This document shows positions 23,751 to 34,281 of a stretch of DNA of 64,000 bases, in pieces (positions within the stretch are counted from its first letter, which is position 1; each line of letters opens with the position of its first letter). The position numbers were made by a program, and so were the translations under genes. This DNA is from Haematococcus lacustris (Eukaryota; Chlorophyta; Chlorophyceae; Chlamydomonadales; Haematococcaceae). The DNA lies in the NCBI GenBank assembly GCA_030144725.1, contig JASKMD010000019.1, positions 3,222,179 through 3,286,178 of the forward strand. Direction: 5' to 3'. The notes beneath the pieces were generated by a model that did no database searches, was not told the DNA's origin, and was given only the letters and a program-made list of their open reading frames with translations.

Positions 23751-26700
23751 ATGCTGACGAAGCGCAATTTCCCCTATGTACTTCATCAATTGCAGCATGC
23801 TCGACAACAATCCCAAGCGGGGATCCCACACCCACCCCGTTCCCCACCCCGTTCCAAGCCAGTGTGGCCTCCTCCCTCGCCTAGTCCCCTGCCACGGCCC
23901 CCCACACCCCCCATGCCAGCTCGTCCCCCACCAGATTGGCCTCCTCCCTCACCCTCACCGCTCCCAGGCCTGCCACCCACGCCGCTGAGGCCAACGCGTC
24001 CACCAGTAGATTGGCCACCTCCCTCCCAGGTGTGGCCGCCCCGGCCTTCCACCACCACCTTCCTAGGCCGCCCGGTACCACCCCTACCCCCTGATTCATC
24101 CCACCCAACTCCCTGCTCTCCAACGCCGCCACAACGTCCCGGTAGGAACCCAAAGCCTCCCAACCCCCCCCCCCCTCCCCCCCCTGCTCCTCAACCCTCC
24201 CATCCCACAACTCCGCCTCTACAATCCCTCCTTCACCGTCTGTCAAATGGAGAGCCACTGCGCCCAGGAGATGAAAGGCTCCTGTCGACCCGTCAATGCA
24301 AGGACGACCTTGTTCTTCGGCCAGAGGAGGCTCCACTACGGCCAGGAGATGCAGGGCGGCTGCTGGGCCGTCACTATGAGGACGACCTTGTTCTACGGCC
24401 AGAGGTGGCGCCACTGTGCCCAGGAGATGCAGGGCGGCTGCTGGCCCGTCACTATGAGGACGACCTTATTCTTCGGCCAGAAAAGGCTCCACTGCGCCCA
24501 GGAGATGCAGGGCGCCTGCTGGCCCGTCACTATGACGATGACCTTGTTCTCCGGCCAGAGGTGGAGTCAAGGAGCAGACGAGAAGAAGGTTGGTTGGGAG
24601 GCAATGACGACATGGAGACAGATGAGGGGGAGCAGCCAAGGAGGGCCGGTGTCAGTGGGCCCACGGCAGTTCGTGGCATGGCATCACCTGGATTGAGCCC
24701 TGTGAATCCCCCCTCCCCTCCGTTCCCTCCCCCGCCCCTCCCCCCCTCACCCCATGCAACAGGCAGCCCACCCAGTGGCAATGCAACAGGCAGCCCACCC
24801 AGCGGCAATGCAAAGGGTTGTTGTGTTGGTGCCAGTTGCTCCATGGGCTGCCCCCATGCATCCTCCACCACCTCCCAATCCTCCACCACCACCTCCCAGT
24901 CTGAGTCTGAAGTTGTATCTGAGCAGTCAATGGACACAGGTAGCAGCTCTGATGACAGTGGCGACCGCAACAACAGAGGCAACATGGGAAGAGGCGCCCA
25001 GCATGCACAGCGAGGTGAAGGTGTTGCTAGGGGTGGACGAGGCAGGAGAGGCGGCAGTGTGGACAGAGGTCGAGGCCGGGGCCGGTCCCGTGGACGTTGT
25101 GTTGGCCGCCCTCGTAACAGTAGGAGGGGGGGGGACAGCCGAGACAGGGGCCCCCGTCTGGAGAAGGGGAGGAGGCGTTGCAGGACAACAGACATCCAGC
25201 GACGCTTGAGTGAGCCAGTGTCTGCATGGCACCCCATGACCACCACGTACGACAACTTGGAGAGGATCCACAACTGGATGACAGCAATCAATCCTGACGC
25301 CAAGGTGTTGAAGGCGCACCTGCTGGAGCTGGGCTACATGTTCGGACAAGGGGAGCTACGCACGCCCCACAACCACCCCAGCACTACGTACCTGTACCGG
25401 CAAACATTGGAGACCTTTGACCAGCCAGAGAGTCGGCTCCATGTCTGCAACGGCACGGCTGAGCGTCCCTGTGGGCACACCTTTGGCCACCTGCCCCGGT
25501 GGGTGCTATGTTAAACCAAGTACCCATGACCCACGACCCATGTCCTTTGCCACAGGTTGTATATGTTGCCATGCAAAAACAGGCGGAGGGTTAGGAGTGA
25601 ACCCATGACTTTGTGACATGCGTTGCAGAGATCAGTGGCCTCTGCACGAGAAGGACGTGTGCCCCAAGTGCAAGCTCTCACGTTTTGAGGGTGAGACAAC
25701 ATGCATGGCCAATACCACAGAGGGCAGGGATGTAATGTGAACAGGCGGTGCGCATGCATGATGTTATAGGTGACCGCGATAACCTGCGGCCTCGAGCAGA
25801 GCTATTCTACCTGGAACTGGAGGAGACCTTGAATACCATCCTCCTCAGCCCCGGGATGCAAATGTGGTTCAACAGGGACGTGGACAAGGGCCCGGGATCT
25901 TTCTATGCCAGTGAGTGAACGTTCATCAGATGCAGCGTGGTGAAATAGAACACACTTAACGGGATTGCTGGATGAGCACAGGTGAGGCTGGCAAGTTCAT
26001 GCGAGACAGCGCGGGAGCTGACCAGTTCGACAACCCGTACGCAATGCGCTTGAGCCTGGGCATCGATTGGGTAAAGATCACTGAGACACAGTCCGTCGGG
26101 ATTATTGTTCTGCAGGTATGACCATAAAGAGCAACACGCCAGACACAGATAACCCTATCCCTAGCCCTATCCCCATCCCAAGGCATATCCCCATCCCTAT
26201 CCCTATCCCTAGCCCAAGCCCTAGCCCTAGCCCTAGCCCTAGCCCTAGCCCTAGCCCTAGCCCTAGCCCTAGCCCTAGCCCTAGCCCTAACCCTAACCCA
26301 ACCTCATCCCCACGTCCATGCCTATCCCTAACCCTAGTCCTAACCCTAGCCCTATCCCTAGCCCTAGCCCTAGCCCTAGCCCTAGCCCTAGCCCTAGCCC
26401 TAGCCCTAGCCCTAGCCCTAGCCCTAGCCCAAGCCCATACATATGAAGCGTGTCCACCCCAGGTCATGGATGTGCCCACCAAGTACATGAGCAAGGACGA
26501 GACCTGGGCTATTGTGGGTGTGATCTTGGGTGCTGACAAGTCCAAGTTTGTGGAGGGCTACGTGAACCAGGTGAACCAGCAGGGGCACATGTTCCAGAAC
26601 CACATCAGCATGATACCTGACTAACAGGTAGCAGTGTGTGTTTGGCAGTTGCTGGTGGACCTGCGTGACTCGCTGGATGAGAGCATGCGAGACAGCTGGG

Positions 26701-29700
26701 TCTATCTGCACGCCCCCAAAGGCTACCGTGGTGCCAATGAGGCCCACAAGATCCGGCTGTACCCCATGCTGGCCAGCGTGGTGGCGGACACTCCGGCTCG
26801 GTGAGTGGGGGCAACATATACACCACCAACAAGTTGTGTGTAATCCAATGATGCATGGTGCTTTGCAGGATGTGTTTGATGAAGAGTCTTGGCCATGGTG
26901 CTTGCATGAACTGTGCCTGGTGCTGGCTGAGGACCCCTGGTGACGGTGGTGTGCATCCCAAGGGTTACTGGCTGCCGGTGGAGGTGTTGGTGCCAGACCT
27001 GAGCCGCTACCCTCCGCCCCCTCCTGAGGAAGATGCTGGTGTAGGCGCTGGGGTGGGGAGAGGTGGTCGCTATACGGGCAGGGCGGCTAGTGTGGTTGGT
27101 GGCTCTGGGCGGGCAGGATTGAGAAGCCAGGGTGCAGGCCAGGGTGGAGGTCAGGGCGCTGGCCAGGGTGCAAGCCAGGGTGCGGGCTCAGTTGCACCAC
27201 AAGGCGATCAGGGTGGGCAGGCTGATCGGTTTGAAGGGCGAGATGAGGAGGCAGAGGGTGGTGGTGGTGAGGTTGGTGGAGGAGCTGCTGGTGGCCAGGG
27301 GCATGATGGCGAACCGGTGGTTGGCAGGGGTGTGGTGGGCGAGTGGTTTGAGGCTTGGATGTGGGAACGTCGGAATCGTTTGTCAGAGGAGGACATGCAG
27401 ACTCGTGGCGCAGCCGTAGAGGGTGGCTGGGTGAAGGGCACAGACATCGGGTGTTGGGGCCGGCCAATAGTGACCAAGTACCTCAAGTACGTGCAGGCCA
27501 AGTGGCTGCATGTGGTGCCCATCGCGCACGCCTTCCTGTTTGGTGTTGTGAAGCACCATATGCAGTGGCTGTTTTCCAAGAGCGGGCCTTTCAGCAAGCG
27601 CCAGGGCAGCGACAAGGAGAGTCCACGTGAGACGATGATCAAGCGCTTCCAGGACATGCGCTTCCCTGTGACGTTTGGACGACAACTGAAGCACACAGAG
27701 GATTTCACGTGAGTGAGCTGATCTGAGTAGGGCATGGTCTGCAGCGTCTACAGTATTGGCAGGGTCTACAGTACTGTAGAGGTCTACAGTACTGTAGAGG
27801 TCTACAGTACTGTAGAGGTCTACAGTACTGTAAAGGTCTACAGTACTGTAGAGGTCTACAGTACTCTTGGGGTCTACAGTACTGTAGAATTCCAAGTACT
27901 GTAGAGGTCTACAGTACTGTACCGGTCTACAGTACTGTAGAGGTCTACAGTACTGTAGAGGTCTACAGTACTGTAGAGGTCTACAGTACTGTAGAGGTCT
28001 ACAGTACTCTTGGGGTCTACAGTACTGTAGAGGTCTACAGTACTGTAGAGGTCTACAGTACTCTTGGGGTCTGCAGTACTTTTTGGGTCTACAGTACTGT
28101 AGAGGTCCACAGTACTGTAGAGGTCTACAGTACTCTTGGGGTCTACAGTACTGTAGAAGTCTACAGTACTGTAGAGGTCTACAGTACTGTAGAGGTCTAC
28201 ATACCTTTTGGGGTCTACAGTACTGTAGAGGTCTACAGTACTGTAGAGGTCTACAGTACTCTTGGGGTCTACAGTACTGTAGAGGTCTACAGTACTGTAG
28301 AGGTCTACAGTACTGTAGAGGTCTACAGTACTGTAGAGGTCTACATTACTCTTGGGGTCTACAGTACTTATTTGGTCTACAGTACTGTAGAGGTCTACAG
28401 TACTGTAGAGGTCTAGCTGCTGGGGGTCATCTTGCTGCAGGGGGTCATCTTGCTGCAGGGGGTGGATCATGGATGACTTCATGCATTTCGTCCGGTATGG
28501 CTGGCAGTACGTGTTTCGAGACATCGTGACAGTGGAGAACGGGCACCTGCCCATTTGGAAGGCGTTAGTGAAGGCGGTGCTGCACTACCTGACATCAGGT
28601 AACCAAGATTGCCACAACAGCTGCACCATGAGTGTACACCTTGAGGTACAGCATGGCCCTTTCATCATGCCCTACAGAGGGAGACCCGCAGCGAAGCCCA
28701 GACAAGACACCGGAGGCTGAGGCACTGTATGAGGCCCGGCTGAAGGCGGGTATGGACGAGGGCGCTGACGCCATTCACACCTATGCGTATCTGCTGGCTG
28801 AGAAGGACTGGCTGGGAGAGGGCGTGCCGAACTCCTTGTTCTCCAGCAACCTCCATATGTTGTGCTGCCGGTGCGTGTCACCATGCTCCACCAACAATTG
28901 GCCATCGCTGCAACAGGTCACAATACGCTGATGTATTCGACATGGTGTCGTGTGCTATGCATGCAGGTTGCCTGATCAAGAGCGTGAGCGCGGGCGTGCT
29001 TGCTGGGTGACGGAGTTCTTCGTGGAGCGCGCCATGCAGCGTGCCAAGCACTTCAGTGGCTCCCATGCTGCTGGGCTGCAGGTGACCTTGGCCATGTGTT
29101 TGCGGGAGCGCTTGAGCCGACAGATGCAGCAGTGGTTCAACACACACAGGCATAAGCATGGGAGGGATGCATGGGCTGAAGAGCAGGAGGGTGAGGGAAT
29201 GAATGAGGAGGGTGAGGAGAATGAGGAGGGCAGAGAGGCTGTTGGCCAGCAGAAGAACAAGAGCAGCAAGGGTGTCAGGGATGCTAAGCCACAGCCTGCG
29301 GAGGAGGTGTGCCAACTCTTGGGGTGTGGTTACAGTGAGTGCCCGAATGGTGGGGAAGGCGAGGAGTGGGTGCGCCAGGCATGCATCAAGTTCAGGGAGG
29401 AGTTCTTGGCTGAGAGCATAGAGTGGAGCGATGCAGACTTCAATGCAGTGTTTGCAGATCCTGTCAGTGGTGCCAGCCCAGCAGTGCCCCAGCGTGTCAA
29501 GTACTTCAAGCGTGCAGAGTGCAACGGGCAGGTCATGCACAGTGTGGACTACACCAAGGTCCATGTGCGTAACAGCAACTGGGTAATGAACCAGTACCTA
29601 CAGATCATACCCGGGCGATACACAGGGGAGCATGAGTTGGTTGCGGTGTGGGGGGAGGTACCATATGCATCACATATCCAGTTCTGGGTGCGGGTGGAGC

Positions 29701-30245
29701 ACCCACACAAGCAGGGTGTTTTCCTGCGCCTGGCCATTGCACGCCTGTACCGCACCACCCCTGTTCCACAGCTAGACACGTTAGCGGTAGCACGAGGCAC
29801 ACCCCTTGCTGAGGACGACTCAGCAACAGCAGAGAAGCGGGTGCCTGCAAAAAGGAAGCAGCCTTCACGACCTACACAGCGCAGCAAGAAGCAGAAAGCT
29901 GATCAGCAGCCGGCTATAGTTCCTTCAGCTGCACCCCCAGGCACACAAGGTGATGGCCATGAGTCAGACAGCCAGGGGGACGAGGCCCCAACACAGGTCA
30001 GGCGTTCAGGGCGCAAGCCAAGCCAGAGGCAGCTTTACCAGGCTCCCCTTCCCACACCGGTGCGCCAGCAGCGCTCACTTGTTGGCCGGCACCCATCCAC
30101 TCTTTACTCAGCAGCTGGCCCTCACAACTGGTTCGCGGTAGATGGGGCTAAGCTCACACATCTGTTGGTGCCCTTCTTCCCACACAAGGAGGGTGGGGGA
30201 GACATGTACTTTGTTCCATTCAGCAACAAATCCATGGACAAGTAG
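23751..30245 (+). CDS. CACTA/En-Spm-type (TNP2-like) transposase, 1598 codons, 10 exons
   Basis: Exons: 23751-25498, 25629-25690, 25770-25910, 25982-26115, 26463-26570, 26649-26800, 26869-27708, 28459-28598, 28678-28870, 28967-30245. The sum, 4797 nt, divides by three and all phases agree. Residues 1-480 are Pro- and Arg-rich with four 26-residue repeats. A Cys-rich zinc module crosses the first splice (PCGHTF...DVCPKCKLSRF, about 560-602). RLSLGIDW (Asp679), VVADTPAR (Asp778) followed by CMNCAWC, AHAFLFGVVKHH (about 1002-1012) and WVTEFFVERAMQ (Glu1193) match, in order, the conserved blocks of TNP2 and related transposases, with a candidate DDE triad. The C-terminus is basic with RRSGRKPSQRQ. 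No stop or frame break is present, so the protein could be active. The start is the first ATG of the long frame. Earlier 5' exons are possible. Confidence 0.92.
24250..24566 (+). repeat. 78-bp coding repeat (four 26-residue units) in transposase exon 1
   Basis: Units read about APLRPGDAGRLLARHYEDDL followed by VLRPEV. Copies 2-4 are nearly identical and copy 1 has diverged (RPGDERLLSTRQCKDDL). The period is a multiple of three, so the frame is kept. The charge pattern suggests a protein-binding linker. No family recognised. Confidence 0.9.
26140..26440. repeat. telomere-like CCCTAG/CCCTAA array in transposase intron 4
   Basis: Two blocks of (CCCTAG)n with CCCTAT and CCCTAA variants surround a unique spacer containing CCCCACGTCCATGCCTATCC. 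The same spacer occurs in reverse complement at about 16435-16470 inside the composite G-rich array, so the two arrays share ancestry within the element. Confidence 0.9.
27747..28415. repeat. internal palindrome array filling transposase intron 7
   Basis: About 35 units of the same CTACAGTACTGTAG palindrome on an 18-bp period, here with GAGGTC linkers. Variant half-units (CTACAGTACTCTTGGGGT) recur at regular intervals. The array occupies nearly all of the 750-bp intron between exons ending at 27708 and starting at 28459. Confidence 0.95.
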
Positions 30246-30308
30246 GCAACAGGGGCATGCATGAGTCACAGACATGTTGAATGACCTTGCAATGTCTGTC
30301 AAGCATGG

Positions 30309-30313
30309 TGTAA
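30309..30313 (+). terminator. TGTAA polyadenylation signal of the transposase gene
   Basis: TGTAA 64 bp after the stop codon. UGUAA is the usual signal in Chlamydomonadales. Confidence 0.55.
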
Positions 30314-30526
30314 GTATGAATGGCTCTTACAACCTCCTTCGTCTATTACTTTGCGTGCCAGAACACGACATGATTCATTCAAACGACTCATGACCACATC
30401 TCATGACCACAACTGTCAGCCGCCGAATCCCATGTGCTTGTACTAGTCGCCAAGACAAGCAGAGTCACCATGAAAAGCAAAGGAACGATTAAAATATATG
30501 GCCTCTAAACACAGCTTAAGAATTGT

Positions 30527-30630
30527 CTACAGTACTGTAGAAATCTACAGTACTGTAGACCCCTACAGTACTGTAGACCTCTACAGTACTGTAGACATCT
30601 ACAGTACTGTAGACATCTACAGTACTGTAG
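30527..30630. repeat. right subterminal palindrome array
   Basis: Six CTACAGTACTGTAG units on an 18-bp period with GACATC and GACCCC-type linkers. It ends GGTACCTCC, which resembles the GGTACCTCGAG joints of the left array. Confidence 0.95.
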
Positions 30631-30659
30631 GTACCTCCACTCCAACTGCTCACACGCTC

Positions 30660-30700
30660 AGAATATTCGCGCTAATTTGTCGAATATTCGCGCTAATTTG
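30660..30700. repeat. 20-bp direct repeat just inside the right end
   Basis: GAATATTCGCGCTAATTTG occurs twice in tandem. The second copy runs into the terminal inverted repeat, so part of the terminal motif (CTAATTTG) is itself doubled. Confidence 0.8.
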
Positions 30701-30708
30701 CCTGTGTG
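30693..30708. repeat. right terminal inverted repeat of the CACTA-like element
   Basis: CTAATTTGCCTGTGTG, the inverse of the left end with one mismatch. Confidence 0.8.
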
Positions 30709-30727
30709 GGGGTTGTTGTTGGTCCGG
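30709..30727. repeat. right flanking direct repeat (possible target-site duplication)
   Basis: GGGGTTGTTGTTGGTCCGG abuts the right inverted end. It corresponds to 11152-11171 with a single-base indel next to the G-run. Confidence 0.7.
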
Positions 30728-30938
30728 GGCTGCTGCTGGTGCGGGGCTGCTGCTGGTGCGCGCCTTACCTTGGGTGATTGTACAGCATTTAGCCACACCG
30801 GTACGAAAGCTTGGGTTACAGCCGGCCAGTACTCGGCGCTGGCAGCGATTGCCTGCGCCGAGTAAGAGACCGAAGTGAGGCAAACGGAGCCTTTTTATAC
30901 TGTCCACTGTCACACTGTGCGTCCTTTGACAACCGTTG

Positions 30939-30980
30939 CATTTGAGGACACGTCCTTAGCTGCTAGTTAGGTCCTGCCAG
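30939..30980. repeat. flank repeat shared with 10199-10246
   Basis: GCATTTGAGGACACGTCCTT plus about 20 further bases recur in the same orientation on both sides of the transposon. CTTACCTT and TTTTATACTG are also shared by the flanks. The element therefore sits in sequence that is itself repeated. Confidence 0.8.
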
Positions 30981-31160
30981 ATCCCACCACACCATCGCCA
31001 TCATCACATTCTGCCCCTTCCCACCATCCCCATACACGCCAGAGCCACGACTGACAGCCCCATGGGCTGTGAGCACATCAATTGTGCAGTTCACATCGGC
31101 GTTGGTGCGCTGGTACCAGCTGCTTGCTGTGCTTGTGAGGGGGCGCCTTGGACACGTATG
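30963..31160 (-). pseudogene. C-terminal gene fragment, unidentified
   Basis: The minus-strand frame reads ASSWYQRTNADVNCTIDV, AHGAVSRGSGVYGDGG and MMAMVWWDLAG before a stop. Composition is protein-like, but no further exons were found and I do not recognise the family. Confidence 0.35.
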
Positions 31161-31252
31161 AAGTGGCAGTGGCAGCGCGTAGTCTGAGTGCCCACACCCT
31201 GAACGCAGGAGATGCCTTGCGTGAGAAGCAGTGTTGGGTTTGGGTTGCCCGC

Positions 31253-31360
31253 AGGAGCTGTTCAAAGGCGACATCCTAGCCATGGCGGCTGACCCTGACA
31301 GCCATGCCATCTTCGTCGGCACTGCAGATGGGTGCATCCACGGCTTCAGTATCAACAAGA
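31253..31360 (+). pseudogene. single WD40-like exon fragment
   Basis: An exon bounded by a GCCCGCAG acceptor and a GTGGCT donor reads LFKGDILAMAADPDSHAIF and VGTADGCIHGFSI. That is the strand pattern of one WD40 blade. No neighbouring blade exons are visible, so it is probably a fragment. Confidence 0.4.
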
Positions 31361-31379
31361 CAGGTGGCTACCCCTCCCA

Positions 31380-32113
31380 TTGAACCACCACGTAAGGGAC
31401 ATTTGACTTTGCGGCGTGCCTGGTGAGAGTTGAGTTGTCATTTTAACGCGGAACGCCTTATCTTTGCGTTGCGCTTGCGCCTGCGCGCCCGAGCTGCTGG
31501 CACCCTACGGTGACCGGCAGTCTGCCAGGCACGCGAACGGTTTCGCTCTGCGCAATGGGCCTTTGTAATGCTGCTTCACAACACCCACAACGCAGGATGC
31601 GGAGTTCTCCGCTGCGGTACACTGCGGTACACTTTACGCATGGAGCCCAGTTTTCTCAACGTCATCTTACACAGCCAGCTCAGTCGCACTCTGCCTGCTC
31701 ATTTAAATGCTGCAGCACCATGTATCGTAGGTCAGCACGCAAGGTGTTGGCTGGCACACACAACCCCACTGCCTTGCAATACTCGTTTAACATCTTCACG
31801 CTCAGCTTCTTGCCCAAGGTGCACAGCTGCATCACGCTGTCTGGTGCAAATGAGCACAGAAGGGTGAGGCACTCATCGTCCCAATGCTTGTCATCCCTCT
31901 TCTGATCGAACATGGGCATGGCTACAAAGGGCTTTGTGATGGAGGGCCTCACACACTCACCCCTTGGTGCGGGGGTCATGCATTGGGCACATGCACATGC
32001 AGTCTGTGACCACTCAACCTGGATCCGTGCAGCAGGAAAGAAGCAGCTGTGCATGCTCATAGAGCCGAACCACCACGTAAGGGACATTTGACCACCACGT
32101 AAGGGACATTTGA
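31380..32113. repeat. 22-bp motif present three times
   Basis: CCACCACGTAAGGGACATTT plus GA occurs at about 31384 and twice in tandem at about 32070 and 32091. The tandem pair lies inside the open frame of the SAP-like gene. The spacing suggests an element end or a slippage duplication. Confidence 0.8.
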
Positions 32114-33125
32114 ATTTGACAACCTTGCTATCAGGTTGTGACCCCAGAAGGCGCAACAGTGTGGGTACTTGCTGTATCCGCTGGAGAACTTCAGCAGCAA
32201 TTGACCTGCAGCCAAAGGACCAAAGGAGCAAAGAAGGGCAAGGCAGTTCAGCGAAGGTCAGGCTATGGCCATAGCCAGGGCAAGGCTGGTGCAAGGCAGG
32301 GCTGGTGCAGGTCAGGGCTGAGGAGTGAACGGCGCACCTTGCAGTGGCCCAGTCCTGCTGCTGCTTGGGCATGCTTGGGAGCATGGTCTGCTCGTCCTGC
32401 TCCTCAGTGGTGTGTCTGCATGAAACCACACACAGGAGTGTGACGAGTGGTGCTTTCACAATGGTGCTAGGTGGAATGGGTGGAAACAGGCTGCAACCTG
32501 AGTGTGCAACTGATGTTGTTCAGCTGGCTTGCCATGTCAGCCCATCATCCAGCAGGGGCACTCACATGATGGGCTGTTGCTCCACGGCAGGTGAGGTCAC
32601 AGGGTTGGTGGCAGGCCTAGTGAGGATGGAGAGCCCCGGTAGGTGCAGCAATGCCGGCAGGGCCGGGTGGTGTTGGCTGGACCCCTGCACCTGTGATGGG
32701 TGCGAGGGTGGTTGGTCTGAGAGATGGTTGGGGCAGGGCGCATGGGCTGGCCCAGGCTGTGCAGGTGCTTGCGTGGGTGTGGAGCTGAGACGGGGCATGG
32801 GCTGGAGCTGGCTGGCTGGCTCCTGCCCCCGCAGCCGCTGGCACACAGCATGCGCAGCTGCAGCAGCCTCAGCACATGCTCTGTGGGCCAGTGGAACCTG
32901 TTGAGGCTCCAGGTTGCTGCAAGCCCTGATGACTTCAGACATCATGGCTGTGACCTGGCCAATGGCTGTGTGATTGCATTTGGATCTGTAAGAAGCTGCC
33001 TCCCCCTCCACATGGATTTCCACCCAGCCAGTGCTGCCAGCTAGCGTAGACTTCGTACAACACGCACAGCGGGCAGCATGGACCCCCTTCCGTCTGTAGG
33101 GGTGGGATTTGGAGTACAAGCCCAT
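31680..33125 (-). CDS. SAP-like-domain protein, 387 codons, 3 exons
   Basis: Exons 32566-33125, 32338-32415 and 31680-32205 join in phase. The N-terminus has Cys/His pairs (HAARCACCTK, YRSKCNHTAIG) that may bind zinc. It is followed by an Ala-rich helix and a Pro/Gln-rich linker. Near the C-terminus, LSVKMLNEYCKAVGLCVP followed by LRADLRYMVLQHL has the helix-turn-helix spacing of a SAP domain (a DNA-binding two-helix motif), but it is a weak match. The ATG at 33125 lies two bases after a good acceptor, so a 5'-UTR intron or an upstream coding exon is likely. The tandem 22-bp repeat falls within exon 3, and the frame stays open across it. Could be a domesticated or decaying mobile-element gene. 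Confidence 0.6.
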
Positions 33126-34281
33126 ACCTGCAGGCATGTGCACACGCCAGCTTCTAAAACCCCTCTTGATAAACCTTGATAAGAGTTGAGAACTTGGCAG
33201 GTGGTCCACAGTTGAGTTCCCTAGCTAGTGACGCAGGGCTGGAGACTTCGATTCACTTCGATGGTTGCCAGACTGGCATCAGCATAGTGGGGCAGCATGG
33301 AGGGTTTAGCCCACCTCTTGGAGCCTAGTAAACAAGGGATCGGTACAGTTGCCACTGCTGTGCTCCTACTGTGGTCTCCTCCAAGTTTCAGAGCCCCTGA
33401 GCCAGCGCATGTTGGTCACGATGTTGGACATGGGGTCGGGCTCCTAACACATCGCGCACTATCCATCGCGTTAAAAAGGGACTCACTGCTACTGGGTCAA
33501 CGTACATCAAGTCCGCAGGCTCGGTAGGGTCGGATACCCGGCAACATGCCCGACCAGCTCGGCGCTTGCCTCAGCGCGGCCGCATTCCGACGCTTCAATC
33601 CGCGTGTAAACCCGTGCAGAGATGAGTCCGGAAAAGCCGTTGTCCCTTATCGTTAGGGGGGTTGGTGGTTCAATGGGAGGGGTAGCCAGGTGGCTTGTGC
33701 CTTGTCAGGGTGGCCTACCTGCTGATCAGTGTTGAATGCAGGCCTAGTTGATTGCAGTAATATTCCAAGGACTGGGCCTTGTAACTTCGCGCAAATATAA
33801 AGAGGCAAGGCTGCCCAGCCATGCCTAAGCCTGGCCAGCCAGGCCAGGAGTGGCCCTCTAGCAGTAGCCTTTACAACATCGATCTCGCTCAACAGGTAGT
33901 GACCGGTGATGCTGTGTCCTAGCAACTTAGCAGCTAAGACATGTGCGACATGGCGCCACCCAGCAGCCCAAGCCAGCAACATGAAAACCATCGCAGTTAT
34001 GCAGCAAGCTTCCTGATAGGTTCATCACTACACAATGAAACACGCGGGCTGGCATGGCAGGTTTGGTCGGCTGGCATGGCAGGTTTGGCAGGCTGGTGAG
34101 AGGTGCTAGGCTGTGAAGTGTTGGGTGGGTGCCGGCTGAGGACAGGCCGGGACACAGCTCCTCACAGCATGAGCAGACCAGTGAACAACAAGCCTGTTGG
34201 CGAATACAAGGTCAGTCGCAGGCTGTGCTGCATTGGCCCAGACTTGGCTTCGTGAAGAGGCCAAGTACGTCGAAGTTGTCC
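33126..34281. other. intergenic, no gene recognised
   Basis: 5' flank of the SAP-like gene and 3' flank of the bromodomain gene. I see no exon series. A small direct repeat of GGCTGGCATGGCAGGTTTGG occurs near 34048-34090. Confidence 0.5.

Larger units (their letters stand above)
11172..30708. mobile_element. 19.5 kb CACTA-like DNA transposon carrying three genes
   Basis: Seen: the left end CACTCAGGCAAATTAG (11172-11187) is matched in inverted orientation at 30693-30708 with 15 of 16 positions identical. Palindrome arrays start about 120 bp inside the left end and stop about 80 bp inside the right end. All coding sequence between belongs to a TNP2-type transposase and two minus-strand genes. 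Known: CACTA (En/Spm) elements have termini beginning CACT, clustered subterminal motifs, and a TNP2-type transposase beside one or more accessory genes. Inferred: the unit moved as one element. Odd points are its length, the tandem repeats inside it, and flanking repeats far longer than the usual 2-3 bp target duplication. Confidence 0.82.
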
